Made by a program: the position numbers and the translations under genes
Notes under the pieces: generated by a model
What the model was told of the DNA's origin: nothing
The model's input: the letters and a program-made list of their open reading frames with translations, nothing else
Database searches by the model: none
Part shown: positions 1 through 10,186 of the stretch, in pieces
Numbering within the stretch: position 1 is the stretch's first letter
Layout of the letters: each line of letters starts with the position of its first letter
DNA from: Dendrophyllia cribrosa
Taxonomy: Eukaryota > Cnidaria > Anthozoa > Scleractinia > Dendrophylliidae
Assembly (NCBI GenBank): GCA_024195265.1
Contig: JAJLRJ010000014.1
Coordinates: 26,639,181 to 26,703,180 of the forward strand
Reading direction: 5' to 3'
Length of the DNA: 64,000 nt

Positions 1-129
1 ATACCCCCTTTTCTCGGCGATTCAAAGGCGCTAATTAAATACAAAACACACTAAAAAGATACTGTAGAATTACAATAAACTAATTACAAGTAAGATATTC
101 TAAATAGCTTAAACGTTACAAATAAAAAG

Positions 130-606
130 TCTAACAAGTTAAGTTAAAAAATTCCGTTAAAAAAGTAAGGTTTTAAGTTTACGTTTAAAAGTGTCAATAG
201 TTTCCGTATTTTTGATATCTTAAGGTAAGCTGTTCCACAGAAATGGGCTCGCGACGGAAAAAGCACGCCGGCCATTAGACTTCAGATTAAAATTTGGTGT
301 GGTGAGAAGGTTGCGCATTTGTCGATATCGTTGAATTAAATCGTTCAGGTAAAAAGGGGCAAGGTCATGAATGAAGAGGTGAACAGGAGGATCTTGAATT
401 ATAGGTAGATGTATAAGCAACCAGTGCAATTCAACAATAATGGGTGTAATATGTGTAGATCTTGGTGAGAAAGATATTAGGCGGACAGCAGCAAGTTGGG
501 AGGGGGGGGGCGCAGTGAATAACAGGTCGTTCTCTGATATTTGCTTCAGTATGCTCAACAGATGGTATAAAATATTTTTATCATTTCTTATACTTTGATC
601 TGGCAA
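130..606 (-). mobile_element. CR1/L2-like LINE fragment, C-terminal end of ORF2 (broken)
   Basis: The minus-strand translation resembles the extreme C-terminus of a non-LTR retrotransposon reverse transcriptase: an ELHWL motif near 440, then APFYLNDLIQRY, then RRAFSVASPFLWNSLP ending near 223. An in-frame TAA follows at once, yet the frame continues past it with a typical tail (TIDTFKRKLKTLLF, about 150-200). The stop codon and the lack of any upstream polymerase domain make it a dead fragment. The clade is judged from the LWNSLP ending and is only approximate. Confidence 0.75.
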
Positions 607-639
607 TAACTCTAACTTTTTTCGTTTTCCAGAAGGTTC

Positions 640-980
640 GAGTTATCGGGATTCAATCCCAACAGCTTCAATCATTTGAATCAATATGTGCATGTTATAA
701 AGCACGTAATGTTATAGATTCAAAATTGATGTTTCCTGCCACCTTATATCTCCCTTAATCGTACATCCCATGGATGCGTAGAGTGCACTTTTTTCTGTAA
801 TTACCCAGGCTACTTTTTAGTGCGGTTTAGTTTCTTTCGGATTGTGTATTGTAATTTTAGAATTAGTCTTATTTTAGTGTCCCCAATTAGAAGAGGGTTT
901 TTACCTTAGGCTAAGTACTATATTGACACTTAAATGAAGTCATTGATTGATTGATTGATTAATTGATTGATTGATTAGGA
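640..980 (+). mobile_element. LINE 3' UTR end with (ATTG)n tail
   Basis: The stretch ends in AGTGTCCCCAATTAG (about 879-893), a spacer, TTGACACTTAAATGAAG (about 923-939) and a (GATT)n microsatellite. This is the usual 3' terminus of an L2/CR1-like LINE. The same terminal motifs close the tRNA-derived SINE at 54390-54656 (minus). A further short GATT tail preceded by AAATAAAG lies at 1081-1112 and may be a second 3' end. Confidence 0.55.
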
Positions 981-1198
981 ATAACGAACTTTAGAATAAC
1001 TGAATTCACAGACAATCAATTAATTTATTATTTCATGGCGTACCTGGAAACTAGCTCTTTAGCTAAGCGTTCCGACCACGCTAAATAAAGGATTGATTGA
1101 TTTGATTGATCAATCCCAAAAAAAACTCAATTCTGCCTATACCATCCAAAATCATATTCTTTTTATTCCGATGTCGAAGATAGAATGAACAAAATATC

Positions 1199-2287
1199 AC
1201 CGTATTTACTCGAACAAGCGCCCTCTCTTGAATAAGTGCCCCTTGTTGTCATGAAATCTGAAATGACCACCAAACCGTCACCAATGAAAAAAAGTTAGAA
1301 AGAGTGCTTGAGGTAAGTAGAATATAGGCCGCATTTTCTAACAAGGACCGGAGTGAATAAGAGTGGGGTGAGCGAGAAAGAACTAAGGGGGAGAGGGGTG
1401 AAAAAGTTAGAGACTGAAAAATGTTTTTCATCTCTTGCTAGATAAGTGAGATTCTCCCCCCTCCTTTTCATTGGCCGAGAGCCCACTACGTGTCCTGCGA
1501 ATACCTGCCTACGAATAATTCTGCTCATGCACAACGGTGCAAAGTTGTTTTACTGCGAATAGTTGTTCAGCTACCGTCCTCTACAATGGCAGCCCGATTT
1601 CTGCTCTGTTTTTAGCAGTTATGAATAAATATTAAATTGAAAAACAAACTCGGTAATCGAATGATAAAACAATTATTTAACTCGGCTATTGCAAAATATC
1701 GTGATTTGTCAGTGTCCCGCACTGATCAATTATTTGCTTTAGCCGATCTGCCCACCACGGACAAATCACAATATTTTGCTCAACCTCGTCCAATAATTGA
1801 TAAATGGCACATACCGAAGGGCAAACAATGTCTTTAAACGGAACTGACAAGTGTCGTCAGAAGGTAGTTCGTTATTGCTGGCTATGTATACCATGACTTC
1901 TTTTTGTACTCGTACTCATCGAATATCGCGAAAGTTTTACCCGCGAACATTTAGCCGGCCAAGTTACACCCCATGCCTGATCTTCAACAATCAATTGACT
2001 AAAATAAAAGAGTCTCCAACAAGATACTCCAAATAAGAGTATCCAATGGCTAAAACAGTCGAGTTTTGGGGATTTACAACCAACTTCGGGGCGCTACTAC
2101 CTCATTACGACCCTCGTGTTGGCTCGTAGACCTAAACTCACAGTTTATTGTTTCTCAAAGAAACTACTGCCAAAAGTACAATATCGACATGTTGTCTTTG
2201 GGTTTGTTTTCCAGTGAGATTTATAAACCTTCAAGATTGACACACACGAGAGAACGTGTCCTTGCAATTGCGACAAATTAATTTTAA
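1199..2287. other. Intergenic, includes an imperfect foldback
   Basis: No gene is recognised. The stretch starting at 1199 (TTTACTCGAACAAGCGCC) looks like one end of a dispersed repeat. About 1670-1799 is an imperfect inverted repeat: arms built on GCAAAATATCGTGATTTGTC and its diverged reverse complement, flanked by CAATTATT. The short open frames here look like chance. Confidence 0.4.
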
Positions 2288-2459
2288 ACTGTTCACTTTG
2301 ATTGTCCCTTCGTGTGTACTGTTCACTTTGAATGTCCCTTCGTGTGTACTGTTCACTTTGAATGTCCCTTCGTGTGTACTGTTCACTTTGAATGTCCCTT
2401 CGTGTGTACTGTTCACTTTGAATGTCCCTTCCTGTGTACTGTTCGTTTTGGGTGAACAG
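2288..2459. repeat. 30-bp minisatellite, about 5.5 copies
   Basis: The unit ACTGTTCACTTTGAATGTCC plus CTTCGTGTGT repeats head to tail from 2288. Five near-identical units are followed by a diverged partial one. The period is a multiple of three, so both strands stay open and read as a 10-residue repeat. This is a by-product and not evidence of a gene. Confidence 0.95.
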
Positions 2460-2729
2460 AATTTAGTAAAGTTGGTCATTCTTCTAGTAGTAATTAACTC
2501 TGGGTATTAAACTTATTTCAGAAGTAAACAGTGTTTATAATTTCCATTGCATTACTGGTTATAACATATATTTTTTTCAAGCTTTAAATAGTCACACTTA
2601 AGAGAGCTAAAGTTAACCAAAGGCATTTAATTTCTTTCTCGTTAATATTTGTTTTTGTAACAGGTGAATCCTAATGATTTTTAAACAACCAGGATTATTT
2701 TCCATGCCCTGAAAATCATATCTTTTATT

Positions 2730-3364
2730 AGCTGCGGCCGCACTTGGTGAGTTAACTGGGTTACTTTTTTAGTAACCCGGCTAAAATAACTCGGTAAAAA
2801 AGTGTTTGTAATGAAATAACCGAGTTTATTTTATGAGCGGCCGCACTTCAGAAGGTTGAACTTTGAACGTGAGAGATCATGTTATCATTTGCTAGCGAGA
2901 GCTGCACAAAACAATACGATTAATGAGCGAAAACAATGCCTCTGCACGTGCATTTTACATATTGTTATTCCCTGCAAAACAACATCGTCAAATGATCAAA
3001 TTATCGGTTTTGTGGAGAACATAAACACACGACGGTTTTCCTTTCTCTATTTGAAATTGAAAGTCGTCCCTACGAAGGTCTACGAATTCAACATGAAGCC
3101 AAAAAATAACCGCGTAAGCGAACATGATTGACAGATCGGGAAAGTTAACCTGCACTAAACTACCTAGCGAGGTGGTTTAAATGAACCTAACCCGGTTAAA
3201 AAAAATCTATTGTTCTTTAATTAATTTCCATGGGAACCGCTAAGACGGTTAAAATTCGGTGAACGCCAAAAATACGCGGCCGCATCAGGAATTTTGTTAA
3301 ACCAGTGAATTTTAATTAATTAATTGCAAATAACCTGGTTAACCACTCTAGTGCGGCTGCAGCC
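2730..3364. mobile_element. TIR element with GCGGCCGC-containing ends
   Basis: The left end GCTGCGGCCGCACTTGGTGA (2731) and the right end, which reads CTGCAGCCGCACTAGAGTGG on the other strand (ending near 3362), form terminal inverted repeats that continue with TTAACTGGGTTA / TTAACCAGGTTA. Internal inverted pieces (GCGGCCGC at about 2834 and 3280) suggest a compound or foldback structure. No transposase is seen, so it is non-autonomous. The superfamily is not assigned. Confidence 0.6.
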
Positions 3365-3403
3365 ATTGACAATGAAGCATACAAGTTAATAACAAAACAA
3401 ACA

Positions 3404-3422
3404 GGGCCCAGTTGTTCAAAGA

Positions 3423-3458
<36 letters not shown>

Positions 3459-3602
3459 GTGGATAAACGTTAACAAAACCAATTGTGTTATCCGCTGGAT
3501 AGTGATTTATCCGGTGGATAGCGCTATCCACCGGATAAATCACTATCCAGTGGATAGGCATTAGCAAAACCAATTGTGTTATCCGCTGGATAGTGATTTA
3601 TC

Positions 3603-3635
<33 letters not shown>

Positions 3636-3789
3636 TTCCAGTGGATAGGCATTAGCAAAACCAATTGTGTTATCCGCTGGATAGTGATTTATCCGGTGGA
3701 TAGCGCTATCCACCGGATAAATCACTATCCAGTGCATAGGCATTAGCAAAACAAAACCAATTGTGTTATCCGCTGGATAGTGATTTATC

Positions 3790-3827
<38 letters not shown>

Positions 3828-3880
3828 GTGGATAAACGTTAACAAAACCAATTGTGTTATCCGCTGGATAGTGATTTATC

Positions 3881-3918
<38 letters not shown>

Positions 3919-3971
3919 GTGGATAAACGTTAACAAAACCAATTGTGTTATCCGCTGGATAGTGATTTATC

Positions 3972-4009
<38 letters not shown>

Positions 4010-4062
4010 GTGGATAAACGTTAACAAAACCAATTGTGTTATCCGCTGGATAGTGATTTATC

Positions 4063-4100
<38 letters not shown>

Positions 4101-4153
4101 GTGGATAAACGTTAACAAAACCAATTGTGTTATCCGCTGGATAGTGATTTATC

Positions 4154-4191
<38 letters not shown>

Positions 4192-4244
4192 GTGGATAAA
4201 CGTTAACAAAACCAATTGTGTTATCCGCTGGATAGTGATTTATC

Positions 4245-4282
<38 letters not shown>

Positions 4283-4335
4283 GTGGATAAACGTTAACAA
4301 AACCAATTGTGTTATCCGCTGGATAGTGATTTATC

Positions 4336-4373
<38 letters not shown>

Positions 4374-4608
4374 GTGGATAAACGTTAACAAAACCAATTG
4401 TGTTATCCGCTGGATAGTGATTTATCCGGTGGATAACGCTATCCACCGGATAAATCCCTATCCAGTGGATAAACGTTAACAAAACCAATTGTGTTATCCG
4501 CGGGATAGTGATTTATCCGGTGGATAGCGCTATCCACCGGATAAATCACTATCCAGTGGATAAACGTTAACAAAACCAATTGTGTTATCCGCTGGATAGT
4601 GATTTATC

Positions 4609-4646
<38 letters not shown>

Positions 4647-5011
4647 GTGGATAAGCATTAGCAAAACTAATTGTGTTATCCGCCGGATAGTGATTTATCC
4701 GGTGGATAGCGCTATCCACCGGATAAATCACTATCCAGTGGATAAGCATTAGCAAAACCAATTGTGTTATCCGCCGGATAGTGATTTATCCGGTGGATAG
4801 CGCTATCCACCGGATAAATCACTATCCAGTGGATAGGCATTAGCAAAACCAATTGTGTTATCCGCCGGATAGTGATTTATCCGGTGGATAGCGCTATCCA
4901 CCGGATAAATCACTATCCAGTGGATAAGCATTAGCAAAACCAATTGTGTTATCCGCCGGATAGTGATTTATCCGGTGGATAGCGCTATCCACGTTTTGAA
5001 CAACTGGGCCC
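3404..5011. mobile_element. TIR element internally amplified: 17 x 91-bp palindromic repeat
   Basis: The outer ends are GGGCCCAGTTGTTCAAA (3404) and its reverse complement TTTGAACAACTGGGCCC (ending 5011). Between them CGGATAAATCACTATCCAGT recurs with starts at 3441, 3532, 3623, 3714, 3810, 3901 and then every 91 bp to 4902; one interval is 96 bp because of an extra CAAAA. Each unit is itself nearly palindromic around GTGGATAACGCTATCCAC, so long hairpins can form. Two unit types exist: AACGTTAAC with GCTGGATAG in the centre, GCATTAGC with GCCGGATAG at the right end. A lone diverged copy sits at about 18230-18360. Confidence 0.9.
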
Positions 5012-6481
5012 AGCACTTTAAGAGATGGTACTAACAACTCACAGCTCTAGAATTGCCCGTTCAAAACATTAACAAAGGAACTCTCTCAACTAATTTTCCA
5101 CTTATAATTCCTCGACTAAAAAATCGAAGGTCGACTTGTGGCAAGTCTAAGAAAAGAACTGCTACAATAGTTTTTATTTGAATGGGTATACTGAAACTTC
5201 TATCCACAGACACAAAAGTTAGAATTCTCTTACGGCCCCGCGTTTAAACGATTCCAACATTTGCGCCAACATTCTTCCAACACTTAATTTTGTTCAACAT
5301 ACAGTCATCCAACATTTTGTTCGACAAAAACTGACTCGTTAAAATACCCTGCCGTGTTACACAACTTTTCGCTGAATAACCTCTATTTATTACATGTAGA
5401 ATAAACTGCAATTAGAGAGCAGGTGTACAAGTTCGAATAACACGACATATGTTTTGATTTGAAGGCTTCACTTCACCTAAGGAGTGACTCTTAAACATCA
5501 CTGACTAAGATTGGTAACACTAGTCTTTAAACTTTATTGAATCGCAATGAATCGCAACCACTTTTCAAAACATAAATATATTCAGTAGCACTTGACTGAA
5601 AAGATTTAACGATAATATATTATATACCAGAGGTATTTAAAAGCTCTTGATATTGTAGATGAACGTCACCATTCAATTAGGAGCTAGTGAGCAGAACTTT
5701 CCTAAGTGTCGTGGTGTTAGCTGTTCGATATTTCGCTAAAAATGTGAATTTACTGTGAAGTATGCTTAGATTTTTATATTACTCCAACAAAGCGCAGTGG
5801 AAGTAACGAGTACTTGCAGAAATTCTGTAGTGATTTCGGTATTTTTGTTGGTCGCATTAAAAAAATACATCCCTTCGGACACCATTAGAGGCAAAGTTCA
5901 ATGCGGTTTCTTGTTATCAGACACAATTTGACGTTAACGTAGGCGGAATAACAAGTGCCATCTCAATATGTTTAGTTTCAGCGACACATGTTACTACAAG
6001 ACTTATAGAGGACCAGTGACCCGTATTCGGGGCGCATCCATTCCGAAAGAGTGGCGGCAACCTCCTCAAGGATTCGCGCCATTTTTGGCAAAGTGCGAGG
6101 CCATTAGTTTGCCACCCGCGCTTTTCCCGCGTTTCCGTTATGTCATATTACGTCATTGCAAAATATCAGGTGGCGTTATTGACTTTCACACAAAACATCC
6201 ATGCGGACCAATCAGCTGCGAAATTGCTGTCGCCATGACAATTGCGAAAGAGACCAGATTGAGCCTTGAAAATGACATAAATCAGTTGGCATGGCATTAC
6301 TCATTAATCAGGAACGAGGCGTTTGGTAAATCGCCTCCCGCCGAAACTTACCCCTGGCCGGCCGAGGGCGGAAAAAGCCAAACAAAACGCAACCATCCAT
6401 GTTAGTTTCTTTGGGTGCCCTAACAAAACTCGCAATGTGAAGGAAGCAAAGGAGTAGCGAGGCGCCTGTAGAGTAGTTTAG
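5012..6481 (+). promoter_or_regulatory. JUN upstream region with CRE/AP-1-like and CCAAT motifs
   Basis: This 1.5-kb gene-free stretch lies directly upstream of JUN. Visible motifs are TTATGTCA at 6138-6145 and TTACGTCA at 6148-6155, two CRE/ATF-like half-palindromes ten bases apart, and CCAATCAG at 6208-6215. Vertebrate JUN promoters carry comparable jun1/jun2 sites used for autoregulation by JUN/ATF2; function here is inference. No convincing TATA box was placed, and the transcription start and 5' UTR limits are unknown. The open frame at 5968-6405 spans these motifs and has no recognisable domain, so I treat it as non-coding. Confidence 0.45.
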
Positions 6482-7576
6482 ATGGAGGAAGCGAGCGATA
6501 CCCCCTTTTATCAGGATGAGGGGATTTCATCGCATATTATTTCACCGTACCTTTTCGACAAGTCCACCCTGCACTTGAATTTACAAACCTTGACAGAGGA
6601 TCCAAAGATAGGAGATTTAAAAAAACATGCAACACCATCGGAGCTTCGCTCGCCGGATCTGGGTTTACTTAAGCTGGGTTCACCAGAACTGGAAAAAATG
6701 ATTATGTCTCTGCAGGGAAATGTGACGGCCGGCCCGAACCCCAGCTCAATCTTTAATACGAATATTCACGCACCGGTTCACGCGGAACACGATCACGAAC
6801 CGTATTCACGTGGATTCACTGATGCGTTGCAAGACCTTCATGATCGACAGATCACTAGAGAGTCTTCGTCTCTCATAGATTTAGCAGACAACGCTGCAGA
6901 GTCAACAGATCCATTTTTAGGGCATAACACAACGGGAAATGCTTCTGCCTTTCTGGCAACGGTACCCACGACTACTATACGGACTTCGGCAGACGCGGTT
7001 GCATTTTCATCAAACTCTTCCCGCGTGGACGCGAGTGATTTTTTTCCAGGCAATGGTAGTGCGTTTCCTCCGATAAAAGGAGGCACAATTTATCCTTATA
7101 CAAGCTCGGGTGCACCGAGTTTTACGACGTTGTATTCGTATCCATCGGAAAATGCCGCTTATTCGGCTTATCACGATTTCAACATGGAAAATTCGGCTAC
7201 TCTTCGTGCATTTGCCTCATATAATAGCGCGCTCGCGCAAGAAAAAGCAGAATTGTCTAGTTATAAATTGGAAAATCAAGCGCACATGGTTTCTGAGCAC
7301 GGTTCCTTACAACCTATTGATCTGGAAGTTCAAGAGATCGTAAAACGCGAGAGGAAAAAGCAGAGGAACAGAATCGCCTCGTCCAAGTGCCGTAAGAGAA
7401 AACTGGAACGTGAAGCGAGACTGGAGACTCGGGTCAAAGAGCTTAAGGAGAGGAATATTGAGTTGAATGCGGTTGCTAATGCACTTAAGCAGCAAGTCTG
7501 TGATTTGAAACAGAGAGTTATGGATCATGTAAACGAAGGTTGCCAGATTATGCTCGCGCACCAGTCTCAGATGTAA
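6482..7576 (+). CDS. JUN: Transcription factor JUN (AP-1 subunit), intronless
   Basis: A 364-residue bZIP factor that binds TRE/CRE sites as a homodimer or with FOS/ATF partners in the nucleus. The N-terminal region keeps the JUN transactivation block: [10 protein letters not shown] (about 28-37, delta/JNK-docking-like) and [16 protein letters not shown] (56-71), whose Ser57 and Ser67 match the JNK target serines of vertebrate JUN (Ser63/Ser73). The basic region is [20 protein letters not shown] from residue 288, and heptad leucines fall at 314, 321, 328, 335 and 342. The C-terminus [10 protein letters not shown] matches the family. The length is close to vertebrate JUN (about 330). The ORF has no intron, as in vertebrate JUN. 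The start is the first ATG in frame, at a position that fits the family. Identity is near certain; assignment to JUN rather than JUND/JUNB has no meaning outside vertebrates. Confidence 0.97.
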   Translation: MEEASDTPFYQDEGISSHIISPYLFDKSTLHLNLQTLTEDPKIGDLKKHATPSELRSPDLGLLKLGSPELEKMIMSLQGNVTAGPNPSSIFNTNIHAPVHAEHDHEPYSRGFTDALQDLHDRQITRESSSLIDLADNAAESTDPFLGHNTTGNASAFLATVPTTTIRTSADAVAFSSNSSRVDASDFFPGNGSAFPPIKGGTIYPYTSSGAPSFTTLYSYPSENAAYSAYHDFNMENSATLRAFASYNSALAQEKAELSSYKLENQAHMVSEHGSLQPIDLEVQEIVKRERKKQRNRIASSKCRKRKLEREARLETRVKELKERNIELNAVANALKQQVCDLKQRVMDHVNEGCQIMLAHQSQM

Positions 7577-8500
7577 CCAACAGGTACCTAGATTGATTTT
7601 GACACTTTCGCTCCCACCCAAAATCAAAATTCATGAAAAATACAAGAAAAGTGCCACAGGAAAGTACTTCTCGATAGCTTTTATTTGAATGGTCACACAT
7701 AAAGATTTTATCCACAAACTCAAAAGTTAGAACCATCTTGTATAGCATAACAAACATGGCACAGCAAATTACTGCTCAATAGCTTTCATTTGAATGGTCA
7801 CACTTAAGGATTCCATCCAAAGACTGAAATTAAAGTTTGAACCACCTTGTACAGCATAATAAACAGTATCACAGACTCAAAAGATGGAGCCATATCATAA
7901 CACAACTAAAGATTAAAGTTAGGTTTAAGGTTTAAGGTAGATGTTTCAAATGGCATTGTTGACATGTAAGCAAACCAACCGTAAAATCACTTTGACAATC
8001 ACAATTATGAACTTTACGGGTAACCACAGTTTTTCTCGCTCGATGTAGAAGAGAAAAAAAGTTAATTCTATATCTCCCTCGTTGTTTTTGACCAAAACAA
8101 TTTTAAGATTATTCGTATATAAATGAAAATTTTTTTGGAAGGTGGCAGATTTGCACGAGTGCCAGATCTGTTTATTTTAGTGGTAAAATGACCTCATCGG
8201 TAAAGCAGACCAAAAAATTCATTGTAAATAATCCACAACGCGAAATAAATAGCTTAGTGTAGACTCCAAATGATAGAGACGAATCCGTTCCCTCCTAGAG
8301 ATGGTCAGGTTCAGAAATAAAAGAGCACAAATGAGAGTTTTTATATAAGTTAGAACAACCAGCACCACAAGTAACTACTCCTGAATCGTGATCTGTAGAC
8401 TTGAGAAGGAAGGAAGGAGCTAAGAAGCTCATTCAGACAGAGTAGTCTTGTTTTAAAATGATATTATCTGTAAGATAAATGTAATATTTAATAAAGTAGT
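7577..8500 (+). other. JUN 3' UTR/flank with candidate poly(A) signals and a repeat insertion
   Basis: AATAAA hexamers occur at about 7858, 8316 and 8490, and I cannot tell which is used. About 7600-7900 is a diverged copy of the TTAA-flanked repeat family that is amplified at 29260-31067: CTTTCGCTCCCA start, CATTTGAATGGTCACAC, ACTCAAAAGTTAGAACCA. Two repeat-unit copies lie head to tail here. Confidence 0.5.
7981..8075. repeat. Direct repeat, copy 1 (about 95 bp)
   Basis: The stretch from GTAAAATCACTTTGACAATC to GTTAATTCTATATCT recurs almost unchanged at 8602-8699 in the same orientation, about 620 bp downstream. Visible differences are few (GGGTAA/GGATAA, GTAGAAG/GTAGTAG). It may be a dispersed repeat or a local duplication. 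Confidence 0.85.
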
Positions 8501-8601
8501 TGCGATAAGTGACGGTTTCTATTTTAACGCTTTTGCGCATGCGCAAAACAGTACACTACTCGCTTTGCCGCCACGGTCCATTCTCGCGCCTCGAGCCCTC
8601 G

Positions 8602-8699
8602 GTATAAAATCACTTTGACAATCACAATTATGAACTTTACGGATAACCACAGTTTTTCTCGCTCGATGTAGTAGAGAAAAAAAGTTAATTCTATATCTT
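8602..8699. repeat. Direct repeat, copy 2 (about 95 bp)
   Basis: Second copy of the segment at 7981-8075. Beyond the copy, 8700-8770 reads on the minus strand as LVPRASRIEHKTETKNTF, a peptide I associate with a common coral repeat and not with a gene. Confidence 0.85.
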
Positions 8700-8772
8700 G
8701 CATTGCAGGAAAAGTATTCTTGGTTTCGGTTTTATGTTCAATACGAGAGGCTCTTGGGACTAGAATGGCCAT

Positions 8773-9962
8773 GATTTACAAGGCTCGAAGGAATTGAAGG
8801 CGTTTTTAAGATTAAAAAGTTAAACAACGATTTAGTTTCTTTTGTCAAAACATTATTAAAAGAATGAAAAAAGTCTAAGCCCAAACTGAAGAGCAAAAAA
8901 CAACTTTTCGAAAAAAATATTCATTGGTCAGTTATGAAGTGGAATGAAAGTTTAAACTTATCATTAGACTTGCTTACAAGTCAAGCTCAGCAACTTTTTT
9001 TCTCGGAAAGTGATTAAAAAAAAGAACAAGCGTGAACCGCGGAAAACCTGGCGGGTAGCGCAAGCGACCTTCGTTGAGGCGAGAGAGAGTCTAACTTATT
9101 TATCACGATTCGTGCTTCGAACAACAAAACCCAAAACTCGAACGGGTGTAGTTTAGTTTTATGCCCTTTTCATAGAAACAACGGGTTAAAAACATAACTC
9201 CTTTTTTCTTCAAATAATTTGACATGGCCTGCCGTGAAGCTGTAATATGATAATCACACGTCCTTGTATGATACTGACAAATCCAGCCATTATTGCGACG
9301 GATAAATCTGGCTGCATTAGAACAAGAACAACAACAATCGTTGTGTGATTCCAAGAACAATTCCTTCGAGTCTTGTTTTAAATGTCGCTAATAGTTATTT
9401 TATCTAGTTTTTCGCACAAGCACAAAAAACTGCATATAATTTATTTTTGCTACGATTGTACATAAATTTTTAAGGTTTATTTTTGTGCTGGTTTACTTGC
9501 TTACAGAAAAGCTATTTGCTTGTAGAGTTGTCTTTTTTTCCTAACACTGCTGTTTTTGAAAAACGTTCATATTGACGTATTATTGACATACTAAATCAAA
9601 TCGGGTACACGAGTAACCATTTATTAGTCGAATAGAGAGAGATTGCAAGGTGTTCATTTCATTTTCACATAATTCTCTGTACCATATATATAAATCATTT
9701 TTGTTTATGATACCATCCGAGATGATCTTGAAACAGAAGGCAAACAAGGCTAAAAAGACTGTAAAAACAGCCAAGGTCAAATACAGTATATTTTCCTTGA
9801 ATGATAACGCGTGCATACATTTTTAAATTACTTTAAATGGCCTGTATTAATTGCCCTCTGAGTAAGGTGGTGTCAAACACCACAGCAAGGTCCCTCTGTA
9901 TAGAGTGCCGGTTACCATTTTATCGTGTTTCATACATAAAGTAGCTTGTGTATGATAAGTAT
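8773..9962. other. Intergenic, nothing recognised
   Basis: AT-rich sequence. Short minus-strand frames at 9103-9360 and 9580-9816 have no domain I recognise; the second has one hydrophobic stretch. No splice-consistent gene could be built. Confidence 0.4.
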
Positions 9963-10186
9963 TAGAGCGCTTTTTAATTGAATGCCGAAAGTACTTTCGC
10001 CACTTTCTTAACCAATCAGACGGTAAAACCAAAATCAATCGTGACTTGCTCGCACGCGTTTTCCCACGCTTGGCGCCAGCTACATGTATTTCCTTCGAGG
10101 TCTGATTGGTTCATTCTGCCTTTTTTTTTTAGTCAGAATAATTACTTTGGTTCAGGTTTTACGTCACTCAACTAAAAACCGCTCTA
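9963..10186. mobile_element. MITE family A (AGAGCGGTTTTCAATTGAG termini), copy 1
   Basis: It begins TAGAGCGCTTTTTAATTGAA and ends CAACTAAAAACCGCTCTA, an imperfect terminal inverted repeat. The body carries the family signature: several CCAATCAG/CTGATTGG motifs, GCGTTTTCCCACGCTTGGCGCC, CATGTATTT and AATTACTTTGG. Sister copies lie at 15944-16235 and 21474-21743. No coding capacity. Confidence 0.85.

Noticed and set aside
3404..5011. Evenly spaced repeats that could be mistaken for a CRISPR array or a coding repeat
   Set aside because: Units are contiguous 91-bp palindromic copies with no unique spacers, inside transposon-type ends, in a eukaryotic genome; the frame at 3615-3851 is a by-product.
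5968..6405. 145-codon open frame just upstream of JUN
   Set aside because: No recognisable domain, ends shortly before JUN, and overlaps CRE-like and CCAAT motifs; best read as promoter/5' UTR.
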